Positions 54,777-64,000 of a DNA stretch of 64,000 nt are shown here, one piece after another (position 1 is the first letter of the stretch; each line of letters opens with the position of its first letter). The translations under genes and the position numbers were made by a program. Origin of the DNA: an uncultured Clostridia bacterium (GTDB lineage Bacteria; Bacillota; Clostridia; TANB77; CAG-508); the NCBI GenBank assembly GCA_934101145.1, contig CAKOPZ010000001.1:1-64000 (forward strand), given 5' to 3'. The notes beneath the pieces were generated by a model. It was not told where the DNA came from. It did not search any database and saw nothing but the letters and a program-made list of their open reading frames with translations.

Positions 54777-56039
54777 ATGATAGATAAAAAGATAGAAGAG
54801 TATTCAAATTATTGTTTAAATTGCAAGGTAAAGCCTTGTAGCCAAAAAGGATGTCCACTTTCAAATGATATCCCAGCATTTATAAAATGTGTAAAAGATG
54901 AGGATTTGAAACAAGCATATATGATTTTAACAAAAACAACAATGCTTGGAAGTGTGTGCGGAAGAATTTGTCCTCATGAAAAGCAATGTCAAGGTAGCTG
55001 TGTTAGAGGTATCAAATCAGAGCCTGTACATATTGGAGAAATTGAAGCATATGTGTTTGATAACGGACTAAAAAATGAATATTACAAAGAAATTGAAAAA
55101 AGTAATACACTAAAAAATAAAAAAATTGCCGTTATAGGAAGTGGCCCAGCAAGCCTTAATGCATCAGCGTTTTTGGCAATGGCGGGAGCAGATGTAACAA
55201 TATATGAAAAACAAAATGAACTTGGTGGAATATTATCACACGGAATACCCGAATTTAGACTTGATAGAGATATTTTAAATTCTACAATAAATCAAATACT
55301 AAGTTTAGGTATAAAAATTAAAACAGGAATAACACTTGGAAAAGATATAAATTTAGAAGAGTTAAAGAAAAATTATGATGCTGTATTTTTGGGAATAGGG
55401 GCAAATGTACCTGCTAAAATGAATATACCAGGCGAAGAATTAGAAGGAGTTTTTGGTGGTAATACTTTATTAGAAAATGGAAATCACCCTGATTATACAA
55501 ATAAAATTGTTGCAGTTAGTGGTGGCGGAAATGTTGCAATGGACTGTGCAAGAACAATAAAAAGAATGGGTGCAAAAAAAGTTTATGTAATATATAGAAG
55601 AGCAGAAGAACAAATGCCAGCAGAGAAAAAGGAAATTGCAGATGCAAAAAATGAGGGAATAGAGTTTTTATTCCAAAATAATATTGTGAAAATTATTGGT
55701 GATGAAAAAGTAGAAAGAGTTGAATGTATAAAAACAGAGCTTGTGCAAAAAGAAGGAGAAACAAGACTTTCACCTGTAAATATTGAAGGAAGTAATTATG
55801 AACTTGATGTTGACTATGTTGTGATGGCAGTTGGATCAAAACCAGATAAAAATATTCTTTCAAAATTAAATCTTGAGCTTAATGAATGGGGATATATAAA
55901 AGTAGATGAAAATTATAAAACATCTGATGATAAAGTATATGCTGGGGGAGATTTAATAGGACAAAAAGCAACTGTAGCATGGGCTGCAAAAGCTGGAAGA
56001 GACGCAGCAAAGGCAATGGAAAGGGAGCTGAAAAAATAG
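54777..56039 (+). CDS. GltD-like NAD(P)-dependent oxidoreductase
   Basis: A 420-residue flavoprotein with an N-terminal four-helix domain holding two [4Fe-4S] sites (CLNCKVKPCSQKGCP, then CGRICPHEKQCQGSC), an FAD-binding GSGPASLNAS and an NAD(P)-binding SGGGNVAMDCART. It matches the small subunit of glutamate synthase and related electron-bifurcating enzymes. No GltB or partner subunit is nearby, so the electron acceptor and substrate are open. ATG 54777 is preceded by GAGG; an upstream ATG lies inside the UDG gene. Confidence 0.87.
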   Translation: MIDKKIEEYSNYCLNCKVKPCSQKGCPLSNDIPAFIKCVKDEDLKQAYMILTKTTMLGSVCGRICPHEKQCQGSCVRGIKSEPVHIGEIEAYVFDNGLKNEYYKEIEKSNTLKNKKIAVIGSGPASLNASAFLAMAGADVTIYEKQNELGGILSHGIPEFRLDRDILNSTINQILSLGIKIKTGITLGKDINLEELKKNYDAVFLGIGANVPAKMNIPGEELEGVFGGNTLLENGNHPDYTNKIVAVSGGGNVAMDCARTIKRMGAKKVYVIYRRAEEQMPAEKKEIADAKNEGIEFLFQNNIVKIIGDEKVERVECIKTELVQKEGETRLSPVNIEGSNYELDVDYVVMAVGSKPDKNILSKLNLELNEWGYIKVDENYKTSDDKVYAGGDLIGQKATVAWAAKAGRDAAKAMERELKK

Positions 56040-56042
56040 TAT

Positions 56043-56072
56043 TTGACAAAACTATTAATTATATTGTATAAT
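56043..56072 (+). promoter_or_regulatory. Promoter of the 56079 small RNA
   Basis: TTGACA (56043-56048) and TATAAT (56067-56072), 18 bp apart, with no gene on the plus strand downstream. Confidence 0.75.
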
Positions 56073-56078
56073 ATAAAA

Positions 56079-56171
56079 AGAAAATGAGAACCGCAGATAA
56101 TGCGGTTACCACTTATAGAGTAATAACAACACATTCCATTGGGTAAAAAGTAGAATGTGTTGTTATTTTTA
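56079..56171 (+). ncRNA. Small RNA convergent with a hydrophobic peptide gene; candidate type I antitoxin
   Basis: A consensus promoter leads into about 93 nt that hold a hairpin AACCGCA/TGCGGTT (56089-56107) and a 15-bp perfect terminator stem (56122-56136 with 56153-56167) ending in T. No open frame of note. Its 3' end overlaps the stop codon of the minus-strand 37-residue ORF, the arrangement of txpA/RatA-type pairs. Start site inferred from promoter spacing. Confidence 0.6.
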
Positions 56172-56282
56172 TTCCTTATTTATAATTGTATTAACATATT
56201 GTATGTATATAATTGACAATAAGGTTATATTTATGAATAGTGATGCCATTAAGGCTATTATTAAATATAATATAAAATTCAT
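56169..56282 (-). CDS. 37-residue hydrophobic peptide, candidate type I toxin
   Basis: MNFILYLIIALMASLFI continues into a hydrophobic segment through about residue 28 and ends in NKE, a single-helix membrane peptide like TxpA, BsrG or Fst toxins. A strong GAGGTGG site lies just before the ATG. The leader folds so that CCACTTCA pairs with this site (plus-strand 56288-56340), with GATAG/CTATC inside, as type I toxin mRNAs do. A minus-strand promoter is at 56367-56395. I know no named family for it. Confidence 0.6.
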   Translation of the reverse strand: MNFILYLIIALMASLFINITLLSIIYIQYVNTIINKE

Positions 56283-56287
56283 AAACA

Positions 56288-56340
56288 CCACCTCACTTTC
56301 TGATAGCAATAACTATCTAAGATGAAGTGGCAACACATAT
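56288..56340 (-). promoter_or_regulatory. Leader hairpin masking the ribosome site of the 37-residue ORF
   Basis: On the minus strand CCACTTCA pairs with TGAGGTGG (one G-U), with an inner GATAG/CTATC stem; the SD GAGGTGG is inside the stem. Confidence 0.55.
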
Positions 56341-56366
56341 CTACTATCTCATTTTCTATGTTAATA

Positions 56367-56395
56367 ACTATATAATAATTTGTAACAAAAATCAA
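56367..56395 (-). promoter_or_regulatory. Promoter of the 37-residue ORF
   Basis: On the minus strand, TTGATT (56395-56390) and TATAGT (56372-56367), 17 bp apart. Confidence 0.55.
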
Positions 56396-56405
56396 GCAAA
56401 CAAAT

Positions 56406-56433
56406 AAAAAAAACCGGTGTTAACCGGTTTTTT
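56406..56433 (-). terminator. Terminator of the zincin-like gene
   Basis: AAAAACCGG pairs with CCGGTTTTT over a 6-base loop; A and T runs flank it, so it may stop transcripts from both strands. Confidence 0.75.
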
Positions 56434-57505
56434 ATTGTAATTCTATTCTAGCTCCAAGAAGAGCTTTTATTTTCCTAAAGAATATAGAAACTGTAGATTG
56501 ACTTGATACAACAAGTTGTGTATTATTCATAATATTTTCATATTTATTATCTAAATCTACCATTTTATTAATATAGAAATCATTGAAATTAGAGTAATTT
56601 TCTGTTATTCCAATGTAATTTTTATAATTATATAATCTAAAACGATATGAATCTATATCTGCAGTTGTAGCAATTCGTGAAAATTGTGTGTTAAAGTATG
56701 AAGTATAGATTAAATCTTGTGTATTAAAATAAATTTCCTTAATCTTTGCTTTTAACTTTGATATTTTTCTAGCAACTTTTTGAGCTTTCATACCTTCACA
56801 ATTATCTTGAACAAGTTTATTGTTTAGTTTTATAATTTTTTCTTCATAGTTCATTATCTTATCTAAATTATCCTCGACCTTTATTAAAGCTATATCACCA
56901 CAAAGATCACTAAATTTATCTTTAAATAAACTTGTGCCATAAAATGTACTATCAAAAAGATATTCTTCACCTGTTACGTATGCCATTTGTGCAACTAAAT
57001 TACACAAAAGTGGGTAGTAAGAGGGGCTATTTGTTGGAAGTGAGATTTCATAGTATTTAACGATTTCTTGTCTATGATCTAATGCTTTAGAAGCCATAAA
57101 TTGAACAGCTCCTTCATTAAGGGCAAGTCCTTGGATTCTTAAATCTCCAAAATCACAAAGTCCAAGTTTTACAAGATTACCTTTTTTATCTTTTATTTCT
57201 TGCAAATAATGTATAAATTCATGTACAGCGAATTTTTCTAATTCATTTACTGGAATTCCAGATTTGAAATAGATAGATGAATTTTTATAAAAATAATTTG
57301 CTTCTGCAAACCCATCTGGCATTTCTGCAATATACATTGGTATTCTGGATAGTGCAATAAAAAGATTATGAAAAATAAAGTTTTGCTCTGGAAAAGTGCT
57401 ACATATTTTTTCTGCAACATCGTGAGCTAGAGTATTTACACTTAATGTATCTAAAGCTCGTATTACTTTAATTCCATCCTTTTTTAAATCTGATTCGATA
57501 CTCAT
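56432..57505 (-). CDS. Hypothetical protein with HExxH zincin motif
   Basis: A 357-residue protein I do not recognise. It has HEFIHYLQE at about residue 113, with a downstream ALNEGAVQFM whose glutamate could be the third zinc ligand, as in gluzincins. No signal peptide. A C-terminal Lys-rich coiled coil (about 215-250) follows. The gene carries a TTACAAAAATATTACA element upstream that recurs before ftsA. Peptidase activity is inferred from the motif alone. Confidence 0.65.
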   Translation of the reverse strand: MSIESDLKKDGIKVIRALDTLSVNTLAHDVAEKICSTFPEQNFIFHNLFIALSRIPMYIAEMPDGFAEANYFYKNSSIYFKSGIPVNELEKFAVHEFIHYLQEIKDKKGNLVKLGLCDFGDLRIQGLALNEGAVQFMASKALDHRQEIVKYYEISLPTNSPSYYPLLCNLVAQMAYVTGEEYLFDSTFYGTSLFKDKFSDLCGDIALIKVEDNLDKIMNYEEKIIKLNNKLVQDNCEGMKAQKVARKISKLKAKIKEIYFNTQDLIYTSYFNTQFSRIATTADIDSYRFRLYNYKNYIGITENYSNFNDFYINKMVDLDNKYENIMNNTQLVVSSQSTVSIFFRKIKALLGARIELQ

Positions 57506-57613
57506 ATATTGTTTCTCCTTAGTAATTCATATATCAACATTATACAACATTTTTGTAATGTTTTGTGTTACAAAAATATTACAGTTATATTACAAATATG
57601 TGACAAAACAGTT

Positions 57614-60037
57614 CTAACGAACTACAATATTATATATTTTGTTTTTAACATAAATTTCTTTTACAACAGTTTTATCTTCCAATTGCTTTTGAACAGATTC
57701 ATTTAAGTGAACTTTTTCTTTAACAGAGCTTTCATCTTCGTCAAGTGAAATTAAAATTGTTGCTTTTACTTTACCATTTACTTGAACAGGAATTTGTATT
57801 TCATCATCTATTGTTTTGTTATCATCAAATGTAGGCCATGGAGTGTTTGCAATTGTTGTATCAGATAGTTTTGAAAATAATTCTTCTGTCATATGTGGTG
57901 CAAATGGATTTAATAATTGAAGTAATGTCTTAAATTCTGCTTTATTAATTTGTTTTTCTTTGTAAAATTCATTTACCATTGTCATAAATGTACTTACAGC
58001 TGTATTAAATTTCATTTCTTCTATATCTTCTGAAACTTTTTTGATTGCTTTATGCATCATTTTTTCAAATTTTGGAGAATATGTATCTCCATCTACAAGC
58101 ATATCTTGCATGTTCCATACACGGTCTAAGAATTTACCACATCCACGGATGCTATCCATTGACCATGGTGCTGTTTGATCAAATGGACCCATAAACATTT
58201 CATAAACACGGAATGTATCTGCTCCAAATTCAGCAACTATATCATCAGGGTTTATAACATTTCCTTTAGATTTAGACATTTTTTCACCATTTGTTCCTAG
58301 TATCATACCATGTGATGTACGTTTATGATATGGTTCTTTCGTTGGAACAACTCCGATATCATATAGGAATTTATGCCAAAATCTTGAGTATAATAGATGA
58401 AGTGTTGTGTGTTCCATTCCACCATTATACCAATCTACAGGTGACCAATATTTTAATGCTTCTTTTGAAGCTAAAGCATTATCATTATGTGGGTCCATAT
58501 ATCTTAAATAATACCAAGATGAACCAGCCCATTGAGGCATTGTATCTGTTTCTCTTTTAGCATTTCCACCACAGCAAGGACAAGTTGTATTAATCCAGCT
58601 ATCTAATTTAGAAAGTGGAGATTCACCATTTTCACTTGGCTCATAGTCTTGAATTTCTGGTAGAACAAGAGGTAAATCTTCTTCTTTTAGTGGAACCCAA
58701 CCACATTTGTCACAATGTACCATAGGGATTGGCTCGCCCCAATAACGTTGTCTTGAGAATACCCAATCACGTAATTTATAATTTACTTTCTTTTCTCCAA
58801 TTCCTTTTTCTTCTAGAAATTCGATTATTTTCTTTTTAGCATCTGCAACAGATAAGCCGTTTAAGAAATCAGAATTTATAAGTACTCCATCTGCAACATC
58901 TGTAAATGCTTCTTTTGAAAGGTCACAACTAATTGTATCATCTTTTGGAGCAACTACTTGTACCATTGGAATATTAAATTTTGTCGCAAATTCATAATCT
59001 CTTGTATCATGTGCAGGAACAGCCATAATAGCTCCTGTTCCATATGTTATTAATACATAATCTGAAACCCAAATTGGAATTTCTTTTCCATTTACAGGAT
59101 TAATTGCTTTTAGACCTTTTATTTCAACACCTGATTTTTCTTTGTTTAATTCTGAACGTTCAAAATCAGATTTTAAAGCAGCTTTATTTTTGTAATCTTT
59201 TACCTCATCCATATTTGTGATTTTGTCAGAATATTTTTCTATAAATGGATGCTCTGGAGCAACAACCATATAAGTTGCACCAAATAGAGTGTCTGGTCTT
59301 GTTGTGTAAACTGTTAAACTATCATCTGTATTTGATAATTTAAACTTAACTTCAGCACCTTCACTTCTACCAATCCAGTTTCTTTGTTGAGCCTTGATTT
59401 TATCAAGGTAATCAACATCATCTAAATCATCAATTAATCTTTGAGCATAATCTGTTATTTTTAACATCCATTGGCTTTTCTCTTTTTGAACAACTGGACT
59501 TCCGCATCTTTCACAAACGCCATTTACAACTTCTTCATTTGCAAGACCAACCTTGCATCCTGTACAGAAGTTAATTGGCATTGTAGCTTTGTAAGCAAGT
59601 CCATGTTTATATAATTGGATAAAAATCCACTGTGTCCATTTGTAGTAATTTGGATCTGTTGTATTTATTTCTCTTGACCAATCAAAAGAAAATCCCAAAG
59701 ATTTTAATTGCTCTTTAAAATGTGCAATATTTTTTTCTGTGGTAATTCTAGGGTGAATGTGATTTTTTATTGCATAATTTTCTGCAGGAAGACCAAATGC
59801 ATCAAAACCAATAGGGTATAAAACATTATATCCTTGCATTCTTCTTTTTCTTGCAATTATGTCAAGAGCTGTGTAGCTTCTAGGGTGTCCAACATGCAAA
59901 CCTTGACCAGATGGATAAGGAAATTCTATTAATCCATACCATTTCTTTTTTGTATAATCATCTTGAGCATTAAAAGTACCTTCTGTGTACCATTTATTTT
60001 GCCATTTTTTCTCTACTGTTTTAAAATCATAAGCCAT
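57614..60037 (-). CDS. leuS: Leucyl-tRNA synthetase
   Basis: Charges tRNA-Leu. The 807-residue class I synthetase has the HIGH-type motif in [18 protein letters not shown] near residue 45, a zinc-binding insert ([20 protein letters not shown]), the editing domain ([30 protein letters not shown]), [16 protein letters not shown] and [10 protein letters not shown]. The order is the bacterial LeuRS one. An AAAGGAT site lies upstream. I see no T-box leader in the 200 bp shared with adhE. Confidence 0.97.
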   Translation of the reverse strand: MAYDFKTVEKKWQNKWYTEGTFNAQDDYTKKKWYGLIEFPYPSGQGLHVGHPRSYTALDIIARKRRMQGYNVLYPIGFDAFGLPAENYAIKNHIHPRITTEKNIAHFKEQLKSLGFSFDWSREINTTDPNYYKWTQWIFIQLYKHGLAYKATMPINFCTGCKVGLANEEVVNGVCERCGSPVVQKEKSQWMLKITDYAQRLIDDLDDVDYLDKIKAQQRNWIGRSEGAEVKFKLSNTDDSLTVYTTRPDTLFGATYMVVAPEHPFIEKYSDKITNMDEVKDYKNKAALKSDFERSELNKEKSGVEIKGLKAINPVNGKEIPIWVSDYVLITYGTGAIMAVPAHDTRDYEFATKFNIPMVQVVAPKDDTISCDLSKEAFTDVADGVLINSDFLNGLSVADAKKKIIEFLEEKGIGEKKVNYKLRDWVFSRQRYWGEPIPMVHCDKCGWVPLKEEDLPLVLPEIQDYEPSENGESPLSKLDSWINTTCPCCGGNAKRETDTMPQWAGSSWYYLRYMDPHNDNALASKEALKYWSPVDWYNGGMEHTTLHLLYSRFWHKFLYDIGVVPTKEPYHKRTSHGMILGTNGEKMSKSKGNVINPDDIVAEFGADTFRVYEMFMGPFDQTAPWSMDSIRGCGKFLDRVWNMQDMLVDGDTYSPKFEKMMHKAIKKVSEDIEEMKFNTAVSTFMTMVNEFYKEKQINKAEFKTLLQLLNPFAPHMTEELFSKLSDTTIANTPWPTFDDNKTIDDEIQIPVQVNGKVKATILISLDEDESSVKEKVHLNESVQKQLEDKTVVKEIYVKNKIYNIVVR

Positions 60038-60170
60038 AATAACTCAATCCTTTCGTCTAAACATTAATACACAGTATTATATAACATTTTTTCGCATAAT
60101 TGAAGGGAAAAATTAAAAAAAGTACCAAAAAGATTGTCAAAAACAGCAAGAAATTTGCGATGGGTTTTTC

Positions 60171-60198
60171 TTGACAATTATAATTTGTATTATATAAT
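60171..60198 (+). promoter_or_regulatory. Promoter of adhE
   Basis: TTGACA (60171-60176) and TATAAT (60193-60198), 16 bp apart. No clear Rex operator was seen. Confidence 0.7.
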
Positions 60199-60238
60199 TG
60201 ATGTAAATAAAATTTGACAAAGGAGAAATAAGGTAAAT

Positions 60239-62851
60239 ATGGCAAAAGAAATAAGTGAAGAAGAACTAAATAGAATTCAAAACATGGTTGATGAACTTAT
60301 GATAAAGGCTAAAAAGGCTTCAGAAGAATATATGAAGCTTGATCAAGAGCAGGTTAATAATATTGTTAAAGCTATGTCTATGGCAGGGCTTGAACATCAT
60401 ATGGAACTTGCTAAAATGGCTGTAGAGGAAACTGGAAGAGGAATATACGAAGATAAGATAACTAAGAATATGTTTGCAACAGAGTATGTTTATCATAGTA
60501 TTAAATATGATAAAACAGTTGGTATAATTAACAAAAATGAGGAAGAGGGATATGAAGAAATTGCAGAGCCAGTTGGTATAATTGCTGGTGTAACTCCTGT
60601 TACAAATCCAACTTCAACAACAATGTTTAAATCAATTATTGCTGCAAAAACTAGAAATGTTATAGTATTTGGATTCCATCCATCTGCTCAAAAATGTAGT
60701 GTACAAGCTGCAACATATTTAAGAGATGCGGCCGTTAAAGCGGGAGCTCCGAAAGATTGTATCTTATGGATAGAAGAGCCTTCTATTGAAGCTACAAGAG
60801 CTCTTATGAATCATCCTGCAGTTAATTTGATACTTGCAACTGGTGGAACTGGAATGGTTAAATCTGCGTATTCATGTGGTAAACCTGCACTTGGTGTAGG
60901 TCCTGGCAATGTTCCATGCTATATAGATAAAACTGCAAAATTAAAAACATCAGTTAATGATTTAGTTATGTCTAAATCTTTTGATAATGGTATGATTTGT
61001 GCTTCAGAGCAATCTGTTATTGTTGATAAAGATATAAAGGACCAATTCGAATGGTTAATGAGAGAGGCTGGTTGCTATTTTCTATCTGAAGATGAAACAA
61101 ACAGACTTCGTTCAAAAATGTTTATAGAAGAAAAAGGTGGAGCATTAAATTCAAGCATTGTTGGTAAAAGTCCATATGATATTGCAAAGCTTGCAGAAAT
61201 AGATGTTCCAAAAGACACAAAAGTGCTTGTTTTAAAAGAAAATGGAGTTGGTATTGAATATCCATTTTCAAAGGAGAAATTAAGCCCTGTTTTAGCATAT
61301 TATGTTGTAGAAAATAGTGATGAGGGAATTGAACTTGCAGAAAAACTTATCGAGTTTGGTGGACTTGGACATTCTGCAGTTATTCATTCGGAAGATGATG
61401 AAACAATTCAAAAATTTTCTCAAAAAGTTAAAGTTGGAAGAATTATTGTAAATTCTCCTTCAACTCATGGCGCAATAGGTGACATATATAATACAAATAT
61501 GCCATCACTTACACTTGGTTGTGGTACATTTGGTGGAAATTCAACAACAGCAAATGTGTCAAGTGTAAATTTAATAAATATAAAAAGAGTTGCGAAAAGG
61601 AGAGTAAATATGCAATGGTTTAAAGTTCCAGAAAAAATATATTTTGAAGCAGGTTCAATTGGTTACCTAGAAAAAATGCCAGAGATAACAAGAGCTTTTA
61701 TTGTAACAGATGAATCCATGGTTAAACTTGGATATATAGATAAAATATTATATCATCTAAGAAAAAGACATGATTATGTACATTCTGAAATTTTCTCAGA
61801 GGTGGAGTCAGATCCATCATTTGAAACAATTGAAAAAGGTTTAAAGATGATGAATGAATTTAAGCCAGATGTAATAATTGCAGTAGGTGGAGGAAGTCCA
61901 ATTGATGCTGCAAAAGGTATGTGGCTATTTTATGAACATCCAGATGCTGATGTTGAAGGCCTAAAACTTAAATTTATGGATATTAGAAAACGTACATACA
62001 AATTTCCTAAATTGGGTACAAAGGCAAAAATGGTTGCAATTCCTACAACTTCAGGAACAGGTTCAGAAGTAACATCATTTGCTGTTCTTACTGATAAAAA
62101 GCTTAATAAGAAATATCCTCTAGCTGATTATGAATTAACACCAGATGTTGCAATTGTTGATCCAGATTTAGTTATGAGTTTACCTAAGAGAATTACAGCA
62201 GATACTGGAATGGATGTTTTAACACATGCAATTGAAAGTTATGTTTCAAATATGGCTTCTGATTATACAGATGGACTTGCAGAAAAAGCCTTGGAACTTG
62301 TGTTTAAAAATATAAGAGAAGCATATAATCATGGAGACAACAAAACGGCAAGAGAGCATATGCATAATGCAAGTACAATAGCTGGAATGGCTTTTACAAA
62401 TGCATTTTTAGGAATTAATCATTCTTTAGCACATAAAATTGGTGCAGAATTTCATTTAGCACATGGTAGAATAAATGCAATTTTACTACCATATGTAATA
62501 AGATATAATAGTCAAATGCCTACAAAATTTGTATCTTTCCCTAAATATGAATATTTTATAGCTGATAAAAAATATGCAGATTTAGCAAGAAAAATGAATT
62601 TCCCTGCATTTACAAATGAAGAGGGAGTATGGTCATTAATTCACGAAATTCAAAAATTAAATGAGGATTTAGGAATAGAAAAATCATTTAAAGAAGCAGG
62701 TGTTGATGAACAAGAATTCTTAAGCAAAGTTGATATACTTGCAGATAGAGCATTTGAAGATCAATGTACAACTGCAAATCCTAGGGTACCACTTGTATCT
62801 GAGCTGAAACAAATATTAATTGATAGCTACTATGGAAACGAAATCAATTAA
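60239..62851 (+). CDS. adhE: Bifunctional acetaldehyde-CoA/alcohol dehydrogenase
   Basis: Reduces acetyl-CoA to ethanol in two steps. The 870-residue fusion has an N-terminal aldehyde dehydrogenase with the catalytic cysteine in [10 protein letters not shown] and [12 protein letters not shown], and a C-terminal iron alcohol dehydrogenase (from about 455) with [24 protein letters not shown] and the metal histidines in [10 protein letters not shown] and [18 protein letters not shown] precedes the ATG. It indicates mixed-acid or ethanol fermentation. Confidence 0.96.
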   Translation: MAKEISEEELNRIQNMVDELMIKAKKASEEYMKLDQEQVNNIVKAMSMAGLEHHMELAKMAVEETGRGIYEDKITKNMFATEYVYHSIKYDKTVGIINKNEEEGYEEIAEPVGIIAGVTPVTNPTSTTMFKSIIAAKTRNVIVFGFHPSAQKCSVQAATYLRDAAVKAGAPKDCILWIEEPSIEATRALMNHPAVNLILATGGTGMVKSAYSCGKPALGVGPGNVPCYIDKTAKLKTSVNDLVMSKSFDNGMICASEQSVIVDKDIKDQFEWLMREAGCYFLSEDETNRLRSKMFIEEKGGALNSSIVGKSPYDIAKLAEIDVPKDTKVLVLKENGVGIEYPFSKEKLSPVLAYYVVENSDEGIELAEKLIEFGGLGHSAVIHSEDDETIQKFSQKVKVGRIIVNSPSTHGAIGDIYNTNMPSLTLGCGTFGGNSTTANVSSVNLINIKRVAKRRVNMQWFKVPEKIYFEAGSIGYLEKMPEITRAFIVTDESMVKLGYIDKILYHLRKRHDYVHSEIFSEVESDPSFETIEKGLKMMNEFKPDVIIAVGGGSPIDAAKGMWLFYEHPDADVEGLKLKFMDIRKRTYKFPKLGTKAKMVAIPTTSGTGSEVTSFAVLTDKKLNKKYPLADYELTPDVAIVDPDLVMSLPKRITADTGMDVLTHAIESYVSNMASDYTDGLAEKALELVFKNIREAYNHGDNKTAREHMHNASTIAGMAFTNAFLGINHSLAHKIGAEFHLAHGRINAILLPYVIRYNSQMPTKFVSFPKYEYFIADKKYADLARKMNFPAFTNEEGVWSLIHEIQKLNEDLGIEKSFKEAGVDEQEFLSKVDILADRAFEDQCTTANPRVPLVSELKQILIDSYYGNEIN

Positions 62852-62857
62852 CATAAC

Positions 62858-62886
62858 TTGACAAATGCTGGGAAAAACTGTATAAT
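62858..62886 (+). promoter_or_regulatory. Perfect consensus promoter of the Spo0A_C gene
   Basis: TTGACA (62858-62863) and TATAAT (62881-62886), 17 bp apart: an exact sigma-A consensus. Confidence 0.88.
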
Positions 62887-62938
62887 ATCTGTATAGTGGT
62901 TTTATACCATAAGATATACTCTGGAAAGGAAGATTTTA

Positions 62939-63475
62939 ATGACATTACGGGCAAGACTCGAAGAATTGAAGAAAATGGGATGGACAATTGATGATCTCAT
63001 TGAATTAACGAGCGAGCTGGAAGAATTAGTAGGTGGATTAGAATACGATAATGACAAAAAAACAATGGAATTCAAGCAGGACTTTATTAAGGACATCAAG
63101 AAACACAATGTTGATATGGAAACCTACGAAGAGGTTAGCAAAATGTTGATTTCGCTGGGGATTACTCCAAACTTAAAGGGGTACCATTATACGATTGAAG
63201 CAGTACTGATGGGAATCAAAGACAAAAAAGTATTTACAATGATTACGACTGGCCTGTATGATGGTGTTGCCAAAAAATATAATACAACGTGGCAGTGTGT
63301 TGAAAGATGCATTAGACATGTTGTGGAAAAGAGTTGGCAAATGACATCGGATGAGAATAGGGCTGCTATCTTGGGAGTCCTTTCAGAGTCTTATCCTACA
63401 TGTGCGGAATTTATTGGATTAATTTGTGAGAGAGTTGCATGCAATCTTGCTAATAAAGGTACAATAAAGATTTAA
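62939..63475 (+). CDS. Receiver-less Spo0A C-terminal-domain protein with CGG at codon 4
   Basis: A 178-residue DNA-binding protein. Residues about 65-175 match the Spo0A effector domain: LGITPNLKGYHYTIEAVL, then LYDGVAKKYNTTWQCVERCIRHVVEKSW and PTCAEFIGLICERV. The phosphoacceptor domain is replaced by a short helical stretch, so it would be constitutive or partner-regulated. Codon use is more G+C-rich than its neighbours (CTG, CTC, AAC, GAC), hinting at transfer. It has a perfect promoter and an AGGAAG site, but codon 4 is CGG, the codon that elsewhere in this window marks +1 shifts. A shift here would stop after a few codons. Confidence 0.85.
   Translation: MTLRARLEELKKMGWTIDDLIELTSELEELVGGLEYDNDKKTMEFKQDFIKDIKKHNVDMETYEEVSKMLISLGITPNLKGYHYTIEAVLMGIKDKKVFTMITTGLYDGVAKKYNTTWQCVERCIRHVVEKSWQMTSDENRAAILGVLSESYPTCAEFIGLICERVACNLANKGTIKI
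62948..62950 (+). other. Fourth in-frame CGG, codon 4 of the Spo0A_C gene
   Basis: Context TTA-CGG-GCA. A +1 slip gives GGG-CAA-GAC-TCG-AAG-AAT-TGA, an immediate abort, unlike the three productive sites. Confidence 0.7.
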
Positions 63476-63485
63476 GAAAATCTTC

Positions 63486-63516
63486 AAAAAAAGGATCCAC
63501 AAATGTGGGTCCTTTT
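63486..63516. terminator. Bidirectional terminator between the Spo0A_C gene and aspS
   Basis: AAAAAGGATCCACA pairs, with one wobble, with TGTGGGTCCTTTTT between convergent genes. Confidence 0.8.
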
Positions 63517-63522
63517 TCATGG

Positions 63523-64000
63523 TTAAATATCTAATTTTATATGAACATCTTTAAGTTGATCTCTTGTAACTTCTCCAGGAGCTCCCATCATTAAGTCTTG
63601 AGCTTTGCTGTTCATAGGGAATGCAATAACTTCACGTATTGTATCAGCTCCAGTAAGTAACATAAGCATTCTATCAACACCAGGTGCAATACCTGCATGT
63701 GGGGGTGTTCCAAATTGGAATGCATTAAATAATGCAGAAAAACGTTTTTCTATTTCGTCTTTTTTGTAACCTGCAATTTCAAAAGCTTTTATCATTATTT
63801 CTGGATCGTGGTTTCTAACTGCTCCAGAAGAAAGTTCAATACCATTACATACGATATCATATTGATAAGCTAAGATATCTAAAGGATTCATAGTGTTTAG
63901 AGCTTCTAATCCTCCTTGTGGCATTGAGAATGGATTGTGACAAAATGCAATATTTTCATGTTCGTCAAGTTCATACATTGGAAAATCAATTATCCAACAG
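63523..64000 (-). CDS. aspS: Aspartyl-tRNA synthetase, C-terminal fragment
   Basis: The gene runs off the right edge; about 159 residues are visible. They hold [29 protein letters not shown] and class II motif 3 [19 protein letters not shown], which binds ATP. The sequence fits the bacterial AspRS type. The N-terminal anticodon-binding domain and motif 1 are outside the window. Confidence 0.95.
   Translation of the reverse strand, partial: CWIIDFPMYELDEHENIAFCHNPFSMPQGGLEALNTMNPLDILAYQYDIVCNGIELSSGAVRNHDPEIMIKAFEIAGYKKDEIEKRFSALFNAFQFGTPPHAGIAPGVDRMLMLLTGADTIREVIAFPMNSKAQDLMMGAPGEVTRDQLKDVHIKLDI

Noticed and set aside
56234..56326. A 30-codon plus-strand ORF (MNSDAIKAIIKYN) in the 56.2 kb gap
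   Set aside because: Weak ribosome context; the minus-strand frame over the same bases is hydrophobic, has a strong ribosome site, promoter and structured leader.
60038..60238. T-box leader of leuS
   Set aside because: Only 200 bp shared with adhE, no T-box core or specifier structure visible.

Overview
The window is a low-G+C Firmicutes chromosome segment. It carries the endospore genes spoIIGA-sigE-sigG, a BofC-like protein, a receiver-less Spo0A_C protein and a Gram-positive mur/fts cluster. Prepilin-like N-termini and codon use suggest an uncultured gut Clostridia lineage; that placement is inference. No rRNA, tRNA, insertion sequence or CRISPR array was seen.

Layout: 1-5.6 kb holds the end of tuf, an SH3-NlpC/P60 hydrolase, comEC, a tsaC-type gene and a BofC-like gene. 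5.6-9 kb (minus strand) holds pgsA, a ClpE-like ATPase and an XRE regulator. 9-12.4 kb is an accessory patch with two prepilin-like secreted proteins, one ending in a G+C-rich FGE/C-type-lectin segment that resembles a diversity-generating-retroelement target, and a small ORF controlled by a (GA)n repeat. 12.5-16.9 kb holds a DUF3298-like protein, topB and alr. 17-28.3 kb holds two nearly identical giant SF2 helicases with tandem C-terminal repeats, separated by a Phd/RelE-type toxin-antitoxin pair. 28.5-38 kb is murA-ftsQ-DUF881-DUF881-sbp-ftsA-ftsZ-spoIIGA-sigE-sigG. 38-41.4 kb holds two paralogous DUF2207 membrane proteins. 41.7-47 kb holds an M23 peptidase, plsX-acpP-rnc, an Elp3-like radical SAM gene and yitT. 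47.2-47.9 kb is a type III ToxIN-like system. 48-56 kb holds repair and wall genes (ogg, addB, pgeF, an S66 carboxypeptidase, a family-4 UDG, a GltD-like oxidoreductase). 56.0-56.4 kb looks like an undescribed type I toxin-antitoxin pair. 56.4-64 kb holds a zincin-like protein, leuS, adhE, a Spo0A_C protein and the end of aspS.

The most striking observation concerns the codon CGG. Reading every gene in frame by eye, I found only four in-frame CGG codons. Three of them (alr, ftsQ and a prepilin-like gene) sit exactly where a +1 shift, skipping the C and reading the following GGN as glycine, is needed to restore the family-typical protein. Two share the context CTT-CGG-A, which resembles the CUU +1 slip site of bacterial prfB. 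The fourth is codon 4 of the Spo0A_C gene. This suggests CGG is unassigned or starved in this organism and serves as a +1 recoding signal. Independent assembly errors are the main alternative.
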